A stretch of 64,000 nt of DNA from Pseudo-nitzschia pungens (taxonomy: Eukaryota; Bacillariophyta; Bacillariophyceae; Bacillariales; Bacillariaceae): assembly GCA_037355855.1 (NCBI GenBank), contig CM074759.1, positions 62,001 through 126,000 of the forward strand, in the 5' to 3' direction. Position numbers and translations under genes: made by a program. Below the pieces are notes generated by a model, which did not search any database, was not told where the DNA came from, and saw only the letters and a program-made list of their open reading frames with translations. Within the stretch, counting starts at the first letter, position 1; every line of letters begins with the position of its first letter. Positions 32,847-45,249 of the stretch are shown here, piece after piece.

Positions 32847-33836
32847 TAGTAGCGCGCTCAAAATCACGCACCGTTCTGCTACAACAACAGACTTGCGTGC
32901 AATGAACGAACGCCAACGGGAGAAACAATCAACAACAACAACAACAACATCTCTGTGGATATATAGATGTCGTACCGGCGGTGTCCGTTCGTTTCACCAA
33001 ACCTACAACCACAAATAAATGTCTTACCAACAAATCATTGTTGGTTTCAAAATACACACTCACACACACAACCATCCTACAAGCAAAGAGCGCAATCGCT
33101 GAGAGCGAAGGCGGACGCAGAGCAACACCGTGGTTGTGAACGTTCTGTTTTCCATCTAAAAATTATTGTCACTGCAGCAGCAAATAATAATTTCTAATAA
33201 CAATATTAATGTCCTTCATAACCAAACAAACCATCTCTATTTGATTCCCCAGAAGTAATGGTTTTAGCGGTAGTATGAGTTCAAGTGTTGAAATTCAACT
33301 GGACAATGTGGAGCAAATGTTATCCGTGAACAATGCCTTGTGAATACCACCACACATCTGAGAATTGTGTCCGTTCACTCCGTGAGTGGCACTCACTTCC
33401 TGGACATGCCCCAATTACTCAGACAAAACTACAGTGGCGCAAAGGAAGACAGTTGGACCAATCGAACAAAAAATGTGGTCAGCAACTACCGGAATCAAAA
33501 CCAGGTGGGCCCTAGTATGTCAAGTGCCGCCGTGGGATTGCCGTGGGCGGATTCTTCGTCCCTCGAGAATGATGGTCATCGCTAGTAACGCGCTCGTTTT
33601 CGTGTCCTAGAAAAGAGAAGGTTCCGGTCGTTCACCACCCCGAAGTCGTCGTGCGATTCCCATTTCGTTTCATTTCGTTTCGTTTTGTCTCAAACAAACC
33701 ACCTGCCTGCTCTCCACTCGCTAAAGAGTAGCTGCTGTCCAGCATAGCCTCGGGGTTCCCATTCGGGTTTTCGGGGTCGATTGTATTCATGCATGCATGC
33801 ATTGCTTAACGACTGATTCAACCATCCCGCTCTTTG
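32847..33836. other. Intergenic, no gene seen
   Basis: 3' side of the silaffin-like gene and 3' side of the glycosyltransferase. Short AACA, CACACA and TTTCG repeats only. Confidence 0.5.
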
Positions 33837-36133
33837 CTATATCTCTATTTGTTGACTTTTCTTGTTGTTGGACTTTTTTTTTGACTTTTCGTCATGGTCC
33901 AGCTGGTCTGACCGGGACGGTTGCGCACGGATCAAAAAGGGCCAGCACTTAAAATCGTAGCATGCCTCGAGTATGTTCTTGTTGTGGGTCAGTAGTGCTT
34001 TTTTTCCGCGCTGGGCCTTTTTGACAATTCCGAGTGGAAATTCTGTCCGTTTTGTTGGTGCTGTAGTTGTTGCGTCCGGTGTTTTATTGGGAGGCAGAGC
34101 AAAGGGATCCAGCGGCAGCAGCAGGACGTGCGGGAGCTCCATGGGATACGTGTAGATCCCGCTGGTGGATGACTCCAAAAAAACATCACCACCGTTGAAG
34201 AGGCTGGGGTTAGACGGAACGGTGGTCCACGAGGAGGTGGAGGACGAGGACAAAGTGTCACGTTCCCACGCGCTCTGCAGTAGGGGAAACCATGTTTTCC
34301 CGTGGGGAATCACGAGGCACCAGGCCATGATATAGTTTTCAAAAGCCACCCCCGGGTAGGAAAACCAAAAGGAATTGCTTTTACTTTTGCCTTTGTCGCT
34401 CTTTTTCGCAGCTCCGCTCTCGGCGCTCCAGGTGGCAAAGAGCAAGAGCCACAATGCGATCTGGTCCCGTTCCCCACACCGGCAGTGCCACCAGAGGGCC
34501 GCAAAGTCGAGAACCCAATCGTTGGTTTTGAGGCGTCGGAGTCCCAGCAATCCACCGTTGATCAAAATATTTTCGTCCTTTCCGGACGGATTCTGGGATC
34601 CCAGTAGTGAGGCCTGCGGCGAGAGGTCAAAATAGTCGTCAAGGGAAGGCAGCCCGGCATTTGGATTCTTGGTTCGGGTTTCGGTTTTGTGGAAGTTTTG
34701 GTTGGAACGCGGGGGAAAGGTCTCGATGTTGAAGACCATGTCGGCATCGACGAACCACGCACGGGCGTCCTCCAAATCGGATGCCACTTTGCGGAAAAAG
34801 GCCGCAAAGGCGATGGGTTTGTAGTAGTGCACAGCGTTTTTGTTCGCGGATTCTGGGTGGCAGACGGTCCCAAAGGTCTCGGCTACGGATTCCGTGTTGC
34901 GCTCGTGGAGGATGGACGACGACGAGCTCTTTTTTGTTTTGTCGGTTTTGTTGGCCTTGTCGTCTTCGTCTTTGTCTTCGAATCCCCCGATCCAAATGTA
35001 TAGATCGCGATTCGTCCGCAACGCATAGCTGGCCTTGTTCAGAAAGGATTCCCAGATGAAGGGCTGTTCCCTGCCCGGCGTGTCCGGGGAGCTCTTTCCG
35101 TGGCGAAGGTACCAGGTGGTGTCGACCATGGTCAAAATTGCCGAGCGAGTAGACCTTTGCGAAGAAGTTGACGACGGCATCAGCTCCGCCTCGAGCCGGG
35201 TATAGTTGTAGTGGCTCTTGAATTTTCTCTCGCTCCGCAAATAGTAGTCCCTCCAGTCACCAAGGTCCGACCGCACCTTGCACAGAACAGCGGGAGCGCA
35301 GGGCTCCTTTCGGAGCTGTTTAGTTTGGCTGTTGTTTCCACATTCGAAGCGGACGTCCGGACCGGCCTTGATGCGGCGGGACCTCTTCTTGGTCGTCAGC
35401 TTGTCCTTGTCGCGACGATCGGTGCGTTCTACCTCCCATGCTTCGATCGACTTTGGGGGCACCAGCCACAGCGTGCAGTCCGTGTCGACCCTCTCGGTCA
35501 CCAGCTCTTCCATGGACGACCGCGCAGTGGCGGCTAGAGCCACGTGTCGCTCGGGGGACACTGTGTGCCAGGAGGATGGATCGTCCACCTCCTCGATGCC
35601 GATTGCATCGAGACGGTCGTAGAGCCCGGCAAAGGTAGTGTGGACGTCCTTGTGCCGCTTGCTCTTGGCGCTGACGTGGAGGGTGCGGGCCCACTCCTCC
35701 TTTTCCAACTTGGCCCGGACGGCGGCCTTCCAATCGCCACCGGATCCCGGCGTGGATTGCATGGGCTGTGCCGGTTGGGTGGACAGGAAGGAAACGTTAG
35801 CATTGGCACTGGTATTGACGGTGGCCAAGAGTGACTCATTTGTTGGAATCGTTTTTGTTTCGGTGCGGTTGCTTGCCAACCGCAGAGCGGCGAGGGCTTC
35901 AAGACCGGCGAGTCTCGTAGTTCTAGAGGTTCTATTGTTTTGGACCCCCGCTGTAAAGGCGGATGGTGACGAAACCGTTGCCCGGACATCCGTTGTCTGC
36001 AGCTCGATGTGAGTCACTACCACTACCGCGTCCCTCGCAAAGCGGTACTGGTGGTACAGGAACGTAGCGAGGGCACCAACGACCAGCCATCTCCCAACAG
36101 TAAATCGCGGGAGTAATACCCGCAGAAGCAGTG
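33837..36133 (-). CDS. Golgi-type glycosyltransferase (nucleotide-sugar transferase fold), N-terminus unresolved
   Basis: The 728-codon frame ends at 33837 and its first listed codon is a GTG at 36023. The same frame continues upstream, without an ATG, through a hydrophobic signal-anchor (RWLVVGALATFLYHQYRF) at about 36097-36044, so the true protein is longer. Catalytic-domain marks: WFVDADMVFN near residue 426 (DxD metal/sugar-nucleotide motif, DAD), ILINGGLLGLRR near 486-497 (the N-G-G/G hallmark of GT8/GT34/GT77-like enzymes) and RDQIALW shortly after. An SFWFSYPGVAFENYIMAWCLVIPHG segment follows. Several N-x-S/T sites fit a luminal domain. Ser/Lys-rich insertions and a basic Lys/Asn tail are present. 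Acceptor unknown; glycosylation of wall or secreted Ser/Thr-rich proteins is a guess. A candidate ATG at 36169 is in a frame that would need a 1-base loss, or an intron, to join. Confidence 0.65.
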
Positions 36134-36169
36134 GCGGCGAGGATGAGGGTCGTCCGTGCTGGTTGCCAT

Positions 36170-37805
36170 TATCTTTATTTGATGCGCTTGAAGAGCATAG
36201 GCGGAATCGTCGTCTGGCTCGTCCTCATGACTGTTTTGCGTTGTGTTGTGTGCAGCTGTGGTATGTTCTACAACGAACGAGGATGACTGCTGCGCCCAAC
36301 ACTGCCTGCTGCTTGAGTTGTGTGGTATAGAAGGGAAGCTCAAACGGAACGAAATTCAACTCGACGAAAAGCTCAACGGGATGATGCTGAATGTTTACAA
36401 CGGTATTATCCTTGCATTTCGTGTCTCGGCTCGACGGAGTTGTGTTGCGACTGTTACTAGTGTATGGTAGGGTATGGATCCAGGTACGGTCGCTCGTTGG
36501 CTCGACGAGATTAGTCGTCGTCTTCTCGGGAATGCTTGATGCACAAACTGATACGAAGTATGTGTAGTGAATAACATTGTCATGATATGCCTCACAGAGG
36601 ATGATAGCCGATAGACCCATCTCCATGCTTGAAAACCAATTGGTCGTTTTTTTCTCCCAAGCCGAGCAAGGCGGCATCCCCATTTGTGCCGGTAACTTAC
36701 GTACCTAATCTTACCGTACCGAAATCACTCTTCAAGATAGTGCGTCACGCACCAACTCGTGACGGTAATTTGCACTTGCACACTGTCGTCGGAGTATCAC
36801 AAGAAACAAAAAAAGTGAATCACATCAGTGTCCCCGTGCCGTCACTGTGATTAGTATCTTGAACAAAGTAAGGTTACCCGTTGGTAACGGTAATCGGTTC
36901 CTTATCCTTTTTTAAATGCAGAAGCCTCGTTTTGAAATCCCCTTGCGCGAGTAAGATTACCAGTACCGTACGGTACAGTGAAGCCAGAATAATAAGGTTG
37001 GGGTGTTTCCGGATCGTCCTTCGTTGGGTCCCTTCAGGAAGGTAATACCTGTATCTGATCCCGTCCATTCAAATTCTGTATTACACATACCGGTAGGATA
37101 CGTAAGGTACCTACCTGGTACGGTACGCTTAACTTTGTTCCCAGGATTAAAAAAAAATGATTCCTACCCCCCTCTAGACGTAGTAGGAGAGTTAATTAAT
37201 AATGAAGTCTTGAATAGACGTGTACGGTAGTGTTCATTTTCCCCGTGAAGAATTCACAAAATCGTTAAGTAGGATACTCAGGCAATACAGTTCCATGACA
37301 CACCAACTATTTCAAACACATAAGGATCCGTCGGTATTTTGCAAGATATTTGGATGCCGATGGTGCGCAACATTATGGTGGTGGTAAACCTTACCAGTAC
37401 CTGTAGGATAGGAATCAGGAATAAAGTAACCGTAAGGTTACTCGTTTTAGTGGTAGGTATGCAACGTGCCATGTAAACTTGTCGATGTCACGGAAAACAA
37501 TAACTGTTGTAATAAGAAAATGCATCCTCGATTCACTATGTCACTCAGATTGAGAGCACCGAGATCACAAAATATTTTTCCAACAGGCAACTGCACTCGC
37601 CTCGCGAACCCCTAAAGTCATTGGCGATGGCTGGGAACCCGTCCTCTATCCATCCATCCATACATACATACATTCACAAATACATCGTCGTGGTGCATTC
37701 GATCTCCGTTGGAACCGCTACTACTACTACAAGAAGGTCCATCCTTCTGTCGATTTCCGCTGCGCTCTTTTTCTGACGACGAAGCAGCCAAACAAAGGAT
37801 TCTGG
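36170..37805. other. Divergent spacer, rich in GTAAGGTTAC/TACCGTA strings
   Basis: Contains AAGGTTACCCGTTGGTAACG near 36871 and repeated TACCGTACGG, GTAAGGTTAC and GGTAAACCTTACC strings between 36690 and 37445, then ATCC/ATAC repeats at 37650-37676. Frames at 36023-36343 and 36225-36683 (minus) may include upstream coding sequence of the glycosyltransferase, but I cannot show it. Confidence 0.45.
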
Positions 37806-38984
37806 ATGAAGAAGGCTCTCCTGCGGGAAATTCTCGCGGCGCTGTTGTCTTCGTGGTTGCTGCTCGTTGGGCAAGAAGTCAAACCAATCATGTTTGTTGC
37901 GGCCGCCAAAGACGGGATTCGCGGCTTTCGTCATCGTCGATTGGAAGAGACGGCGACAATGGCAACGAAGATGGTTGCGGCGGCGACAGTTCTCTCGGCT
38001 ACAGACACAAGCACTCAGCTAGCAGTATCAGGCGTACTTCTCGCTGCCGATTACAATCACGATCCCTCGAGAATCCTGTCGAGCCAGGGCAACAAGCGGA
38101 ATCTGGACGAGCCAGATGTGACCACACCGGGCCAACCCGTCGACCCAGAGTTCAAGGAATCCAGCGATTTCAACAACAGCACCATTGACAACGACGACAA
38201 TGATGCGGATGAGGATGAAGGTGAGCGCGACGGCAATGACAATCACAGCACCTCGGAATCGCCCGATGCCTCCCCCACACTCGCGCCCATTGCTTCCCTC
38301 CTCGATCTTCCGACAATAGCACCGACGGAATCCATCGGATCGAACAGCACCAATGACGAAAACGAAAACAACAATGAGAATGACAACACTAGCGACGACA
38401 GGGAAAACGAGGACGACAACGAAATGTCACCCACAGTGCCATCCACATCGCCATCCACATCGCCATCTATGACAGCGTCAGGTCCTTCCTCACTTGCTCC
38501 CAGTATGGCCCCGACTCTAATTCTCGCCGAGAGCTCCTCCGAATCGCCCACCGCTATGGCAGCGCCAACGACAACGACAACGACGACGACGATCGCTCCC
38601 ACCTCAACGGCGACAACGGTGAGTTCCACACCCCGTCCTATCCGCAGTCTCCTGCCGACGGCCAGTCCTTCTGCTCTCCGACCACCCCGCAGCCTTGCAC
38701 CGGTGGCGGTCGCAAACCTCCCCAGCGAGGCTCCCACGAATCATCCGAAAGCGATTCCGACGGTCGATCCGAGTGCCTACAACCGGGTGCCCCTGTCGTG
38801 GCACCGGGAGCGCGGACTTCCTCTTCCGTCGCCAGATCCGGCGTCTTCCACGGACGACGCCTCCCAGCAAACCGCCTACCACGTGGACTATATCGCGGCG
38901 CGAGTGTTCCGGCCGAGCAACGACCCGAGGCGGAGGTGGGGGAGCCCCAACATTTTTCGGCGGTTTCCGTCTCCCGGGGGATGA
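37806..38984 (+). CDS. Secreted Ser/Thr/Pro-rich acidic protein
   Basis: 392 aa from the ATG at 37806. A long signal peptide or signal-anchor (ILAALLSSWLLLVGQ, then IMFVAAA) is followed by a basic R-H-R-R-L site, which contains an RXL-type cleavage triplet. Then comes an acidic Asn/Asp/Glu-rich part (NDDNDADEDEGERDGNDN), a long Ser/Thr/Pro region with SPTLAPI, APTESIG, PSTSPSTSPS and TTTTTTTIAPTS runs, and a basic Pro/Arg-rich end (RPSNDPRRRWGSPNIFRRFPSPGG). The layout resembles diatom wall or mucin-like proteins. No catalytic domain. The C-terminal 40 residues may change if an intron is present. Confidence 0.55.
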   Translation: MKKALLREILAALLSSWLLLVGQEVKPIMFVAAAKDGIRGFRHRRLEETATMATKMVAAATVLSATDTSTQLAVSGVLLAADYNHDPSRILSSQGNKRNLDEPDVTTPGQPVDPEFKESSDFNNSTIDNDDNDADEDEGERDGNDNHSTSESPDASPTLAPIASLLDLPTIAPTESIGSNSTNDENENNNENDNTSDDRENEDDNEMSPTVPSTSPSTSPSMTASGPSSLAPSMAPTLILAESSSESPTAMAAPTTTTTTTTIAPTSTATTVSSTPRPIRSLLPTASPSALRPPRSLAPVAVANLPSEAPTNHPKAIPTVDPSAYNRVPLSWHRERGLPLPSPDPASSTDDASQQTAYHVDYIAARVFRPSNDPRRRWGSPNIFRRFPSPGG

Positions 38985-41348
38985 GAGAAGACGAGACGAG
39001 TGGAGCATAATCACGGAGTGGTATGCAACGGGAGTGCAAGAACAGGAAGAACGATGCGGATACTGGCACCGGCATTAACACGAGTTCTGCTAGAAGAGGT
39101 CTGCCATCCTTGCTGGCGTGTTTCCTTTTTGTTCTTCCCTTCTGCGGTAGCAATGCCGTGGAATCCTCCGTCAAGAAAAAACAACTGCTGTCCTGCCCTG
39201 CCTCTTCATCGGAATGGAAGCTTGGTGCTCTCGCCTAATATGTGGTGGTGGGGATGCCGACGATTGGTAGCCATGGTATGAAATGGGAGAGGATGATAGT
39301 AGTATTGGATCGGATCGGATCGGATAATGGATGGATGGATGGATGGATGGATCGCCCACGGGGTCGAGCTTCGATTCCCAGTCGTCACCCACCAGCATCC
39401 TTCCTTTGGTCTATCTGGCCGCGGTGTGGAAACCAAATCTATTCTTTTTGTCGTCTCCTCCCTTTTCTACTCCTGGAGTCACTCTGCAGTGAAATGGTAG
39501 AATCAAGAATTGATCGGACAGGACTGGACCGGGCTGTGATGTGATGTGATGTGCTGTGCTGCGAATCTGTTCCTTCCGAGAGAAACAGAGGGGGAATCCA
39601 AATGAGAATGAAAAGAAGCTATACCGATGCACAATACCAAAATGACGACAAGATGAAATGTGCAGTGTGCTGGTAAATGCTACAATGTTGACAAGAACGC
39701 AAACCGAGTCACCATAGAACGAACACGATCACCAACAAACAACAAACAATTCTTGCAATTCCATTGTTTGTAACCGTAATGAGGATGTGCATTCTTCTTG
39801 TTCTTCGTTCTTGTAGAATTCGAGGGTTTTTCTCCAAACAGTCGTAAATACACAACAACACCATTAGTACTACTGCTGCAACGAACCAAATCTCGTGATC
39901 TTTGCGAGACATCCACGGAACCCGCAGTGGCGTGGCAAGAAGAAGATCTACCCACCATGAAGTGCTAAATGAATGATAGTGCTTGCTTGCTTGCTAGGAA
40001 AGCCATTCGACTCAAGTCGAGTCGACTCTCGAGCTGTTATGGTGCTGGTATTGGTGAAATTATAAAGGCATGGATGTTTAATACGACACGCAACGATGAT
40101 ACTAATTATCAATGCATTCCTCCGCCGGGATCATTCTACACTTATTTCTCTGCGTTCACAAAAGACTAGGAGCATCCTCGTACCGGTACTACACTTCTCG
40201 TTTCTCCGCATGATTCTTCCACACGGAAGGAGAAGAATAGTGGGGTCATCGTGGATTTGATCCCCCCCTGCAGTCACTCACGGCGAATGTATGTCAAGTG
40301 ACCAGGAATTATCAGGAATGATTTTGATCGTTTTAATTAATGTTTCATCACGCATGATATAATTACTATTACTTGCATTAGTATTATTACTTCTGTCAAT
40401 CTTCTTTCAAAAAAATTTCCTCTTGGTGCTGTCAGGAAATGAACCGTCGTCCTCGAAACAGAAGAACTTTCCACCAATTCTTCGAAAGTCGAAACTCAAT
40501 CGGAGTTGACCGAAATCGAGGAGTCTAAAAGACTATTCGGGATAACCTTACATTCTTTTTCACACGGGTCTTTCCTCTCAATTACGGTCCACTTATAAGC
40601 CTCGACAATATTGCCTTTTTATATCCAAAGCGACTCCGAGTATTGGGATATGGGCTATAACAACTTATACTGTGGACACCGTCACAATTTTCCGTCCAAG
40701 GCTTCGAGGTAAATCCATATCATCCCATCCCATTTTTTTCACCGGACCCGAGGATGGTTGGCTCCCAATTATTCGTTCCGCGACGACGAATATGGAGTTC
40801 CCTTCCTTCCCACCTGATCCTCTTCTGAAAGTGCAAAGCAAACAGGGGTTGCGTTGCTATCGAAGTTTTGAAAGGGAATGTTTCTGACGTTGGTCGTGGA
40901 AGAAGACGCATTCGGAAGTGCCCAGTCCTGATGTAGTTGATAGTATGCAGCACTTAGTGGTATGTGTGAGATGTGTTCCGTCGAAGAATAACTAAACCAT
41001 CGCAAGCAGCAGATACGTGCTTTTTTTTGTGTTGTGTTGCGTCGGAACACTCCGAGGGTAGGCGCCGTGGTGGTGTTGTCACAGTGTACACGACATCAGT
41101 ACAACGTACCAGGGAGGTTCTATTGCGTTGCAAAAAATCTCGCGACGGTTCCTCGCGTATTGATTCATTCATTCATTTACTCGTTTCGCCAAATTTTTTG
41201 CTGCCTGAATTCTTTCTTTCACAAATCCGAAAACCTTAGCACATAACACACACACGGACCAGCAAGCGCACCCCCCATCGTCCAAGTTCCTTGCGAACAC
41301 TACCGTAACGACATCAGGGACCTTTCACTTGCATACTCAATCATCATC
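38985..41348. other. Intergenic, 2.4 kb
   Basis: GGATC and GGAT arrays at 39306-39352; (GTGAT)n at 39537-39552. A 71-codon frame (39023-39238) with a hydrophobic stretch LLACFLFVLPFCGSNA could be a small secreted peptide, but its start is poor. AT-rich 40300-40700 shows nothing. Confidence 0.45.
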
Positions 41349-43282
41349 ATGAGGTTCTCACTGATTGCAATTCTTGCCCTTTCTTCTCGAACCACCACCT
41401 TTTTTTGTGCTGTGGAATCGTTAAAGCACAGCAACAGTCTCAGCAATCGTGACAACAAGAATGATAATGTTGTGTTCTACCTCCGGAAGAAAGGTGGTAA
41501 GCCGCAATCACCACCACGGGACAAAACGGAAACAGACCAGATGATGCTGCTTGGTAGGTCCTCGTTCCTGAGGATCGTCGCCGACGAAGAGGACCCAATG
41601 GTCGACGCAGACATCGATGTGTTGGTCTGGAGGGATCTCATGCCGGACATTGACAATGGAAGCGAGCACAATGGCACAACCACCCTTGCTTCCGCACCCT
41701 CAACGATTCCCTCCTTGACACCAACGGACACCATCCCTTCCTTGGCACCTTCCGCTACTCCAACGGAAGCTCCAAGCCGGTCCGTAAATCCAACCGGAAG
41801 TCCGACCGAGTCGGGAGCTCCCTCCGCGATCCCATCATCGACACCGACTGCATTTACGACAGGGTCGGGATCTCCAGCAACCCAATCAATACTTCCAACC
41901 GGAGCTCCAACCAAGACGGACTCTCCCTCCGCGACCCCTTCCTGGTCGGGAGCTCCAACCAAGACGGGCTCTCCCTCCGCGACCCCTTCCTGGTCGGGAG
42001 CTCCAACCCAGTTCGCCATTCCAACCGGAGCTCCATCTGGGTCGGAAGCTCCCTCCACGATCCCATCACTGGCACCGACCTCAATGTCAGTAGAATCATT
42101 CTCCCAATCGGGGGCTCCATCGTTTTCCAGAGCTCCGTCCTTCGCAGCTACATTCGAACCGTCGGCAATCCCGTCCTCGACATCATCGAGTACCGGAACG
42201 TGGACTTCATCCGCATCGATAGCTCCAACGGCGACGGATGCGCCCCCCAGTTCGATGATCGGGTCTCCCACAAGGCTTCCGACGAGAGCCCCGACCAAGC
42301 CTCCCACCCGGTCGCCCACCACAAAACCCACTACAAAACCCACCACAAAACCCACCACAAAACCCACCACAAAACCCACCACCGCGGGGCCCACCGATCT
42401 TCCCACCCCGAAACCCACCACCGCGAGGCCCACGGCCCCACCCACGAAGAATCCGAGCCCAAATCAAACGGGGGACCTCGCCGATACCGGAATCCCCGGA
42501 CCGGCACCGACCACCCGACCTACCGATGCAACAACGCCCAGGCCAACAGCAGCACTGCTAACGCCAACACAAACCCGCGCAACGACGCCGTGGGCCGGTC
42601 CCGTGACTTCCCCAGTTTTTGTGGGGGGACCCACCAACACCAACACCAACACCAACACCACCGAGGAGTACCCCACCGCCTCTCCCAACCTCGACGGCGG
42701 CGGCGATAACAACACAACCGCGGCACCGCCAGAAGAATCGGTGCCGGTTCCTCCTCCCGATGGATCACCACCAACACTCCTCCCCTGGGCGCTGCCTCCG
42801 TCTCTTGTTGTCTCCGACAGCGGGATGGTTTCGGATCCCACCGGAAATGCCACGGTGAACGACCTGATCGTGGGTCCCACACCCAACTCGCTCCAGTGTA
42901 AGTCGTTGTTCTTGTTCTTGTTCTTGTTCTTGTTGTGTGTGGAGTCGAGGAGTGTTTTTTCTTTTGGATTGCGACGACGCGACGCGACGGGACGGGACGG
43001 AGGAGGAGACGCGTTTGTTGCGTACGCACTACTCGCTCGGCAATCCCATCTCCACGCATACTTCTGATGGTGGTGGCCTCACCGCGTTTGATTGTTTCTT
43101 TCTGGTTTCTTGTGCTTTATCCGGTTGTTGCTACTGTTGTTGCTGCTGTTGCTGTTGTTGTTGGTTCCAACTCCGCCGCTCCAAACTTTCGACCTCTGTC
43201 TGTGTGATTACTACTACTAGTCGTTGCCGCAAACATTGAGAGGCCATCGGATCAATCTCTCCCCCCAGAGATTTTGGTGTAG
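41349..43282 (+). CDS. Secreted Ser/Thr/Pro-rich repeat protein, probably two exons
   Basis: Exon 1 is 41349-42897 (516 codons plus one base). At 42898 a strong donor GTAAGT follows. An acceptor CTACTACTAG at 43211-43220 returns to the same frame and gives 20 more codons (FVAANIERPSDQSLPPEILV) to TAG at 43280-43282. Without splicing, the frame would run into a TTCTTG repeat and end at 43067, which looks less natural. Signal peptide: MRFSLIAILALSS...FFCAVES. Repeats of GSPTESGAPSAIPS and of TKTGSPSATPSWSGAP (two near-identical copies at 41911-42005), then a 12-base KPTT repeat (42319-42380) and TPKPTTARPTAPPTKNP. Likely a heavily O-glycosylated extracellular or wall protein. Shares style with the 37.8 and 53.7 kb genes. 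Confidence 0.55.
42319..42380 (+). repeat. 12-bp tandem repeat (AAACCCACCACA) in coding sequence
   Basis: About five units encode TKPT/KPTT. One unit has a single change (CTACAAAACC) and the others are identical, so the array is young. Confidence 0.8.
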
Positions 43283-45249
43283 TAAGAAACAAAACAACAA
43301 GGACAACAACAAGAACGACGACGACGACGACGAACAACGACAAACAAGCGACAGAGGTCGTGCGTCCCTTCTTGGCTTGCTTCGAAAAAGCATCGGAATG
43401 TCGACATGGATGCTTGCACCGTACATCAAATCAGAGAAAAAATGATATCCGCACCATTGTTAGTATTAATTTATCAAGAAACGAATTCGATTCGATCTAG
43501 TAGGACTATTAGAGTAATACTATTATAATATTATGATGATGTACAATCATATATGCCGGTACAGACTAGGAATACTACTACTAAAACAACAACTCCTCGA
43601 TTCATTCTCATATATATATATATATATATCATATATAGTAGCACCTCGATGAAACCACTAGTAGTATTTCAATATTCTTTTTGGTTTCCTTTCCATATTG
43701 TGCACATCATGATCGAAGCGTCTCGAAAATCGAAATGGACTTGTTGCGTTCCTCGTTGGCATCATTGATTACAGTGCCGATGACACCGGATCGCGATGCA
43801 TCATCACGTTGATTGAATGTTGAATTCTATTTTCTGTTCGAATATGAGGCTCCCGTTCTTCTTCCGGACGGGTTTTGGGGTTGGATGATGGATCGGTCGT
43901 TTCGACGAGAGGACTGCGCACACATAGTGCGTGTACGTGTACTACGTGTAGTAGTACCGGTACGTGTACTTATTCCGGATACGACCATTCCGTTCAATCC
44001 AATCGCGAACGATCCCAATTGCAAAAAGCGCTGTCATATTAGTGTGATACAATGATACATGATTCTGGAAACCGTCGTGTTGCCATTGTTAGTTATTGGG
44101 AAGCACCGGCAATGCCGAAGTGACGTTTGCTGTGCGAGCGAAACGACGAATTCTGGAGGGATGGTGGAAGGAACACAATGGTTGGTTCTGCTCGGAACCT
44201 ACCTCTTGTTGCGATCGCCGCTCTTGGCTCCGAGCTTCTTCTTGTTGTGGTTGTTGTGGTTGTGGTTGGTCTCGGCGGGGGTGCCGCCGCGGCACGAATC
44301 ACGAATCACGCATCAATCCACCAGCAAGAAGCAAGAAGAAAAAACTTCCCGCGCCCTCCTGCCCTGCGGGCGCCATTGCCATCGCTTGTTGTTGTTGTTG
44401 TTGTTGTTGTTGTTTTTGCTTGCACGACGAGTTGTGGAATGCGGCGAGGAGCAGAGCTGCAAGGCTCATCGCATACTCCGCGGCAAGGGGCAGACGAGGG
44501 CAGAGGGCAGTGGCATTCCTGCATTCTTGCATCATTCTGCGTTCGTGATCGTGTGTCTCGGTTGCTGCTGTAGTAGTTTCCCGTACGGACTCCTAGCCAG
44601 ACCCCTCCAGCTCGAACGAGTACGGTAAACCTTACCGTACACTGCTTGCAACCACTCCGACAAACAATTCCGCGGGAATCAATCATCCACCAATCAAAAT
44701 GATTGATTCCTCTCGGTAACCTTACCGTGTGACGCAATTCTGTCATCCCCATCCACGAATGAATCAAATAGCTGTGCCCTTTCAGCAAGAGTTCTTGTTT
44801 GGAAATTCTTTCGAGTTCTCCGAAAGTCGTCATGAATTTGGTATTGGTATCGGAACGAGCAAGGTTACCGGTACAAGTAAGGTTACGAACGGCAAGTTAC
44901 AGTACCGGTACCGCAAATACGAGTGTTACTTACTATTATTCTCTCATTATTTCACGTCTGTATTGCACAAAACGACGATCGTCATGATGATCTGAAGCGA
45001 GAAGTAATTAACCTTACTGTAATCTTACCGGTACGGCAGCTCAATTACCGTGTTGTTTCTCGAAGGGGGATGAGACCAAGACCGCTTCTGTGGACTAAGT
45101 TATCATGTCGTCATAATAGGACTAGGAGGCGCCCATACATAAGACTAACCTTACTCCGAACCCTCTCTGAACTTCGAAAAAGACGTGTCGTGGTGGTATT
45201 GAATAAGATTACGAGTAGCTCAGCAACTCAGCATTAAGCACCCGAAAAA
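43283..45249. other. Intergenic, about 2 kb
   Basis: A (TA)n tract near 43609-43630, a (TTG)n tract at 44389-44415, and from 44620 to 45210 many GTAAGGTTAC/ACCGGTA strings. Frames across 44059-44628 are built on the TTG tract and not convincing. Confidence 0.5.

Noticed and set aside
39023..39238. 71-codon frame with a hydrophobic signal-like stretch
   Set aside because: The charged N-terminus before the hydrophobic part and its position directly after another gene make a real start doubtful; kept only as a note in the spacer entry.
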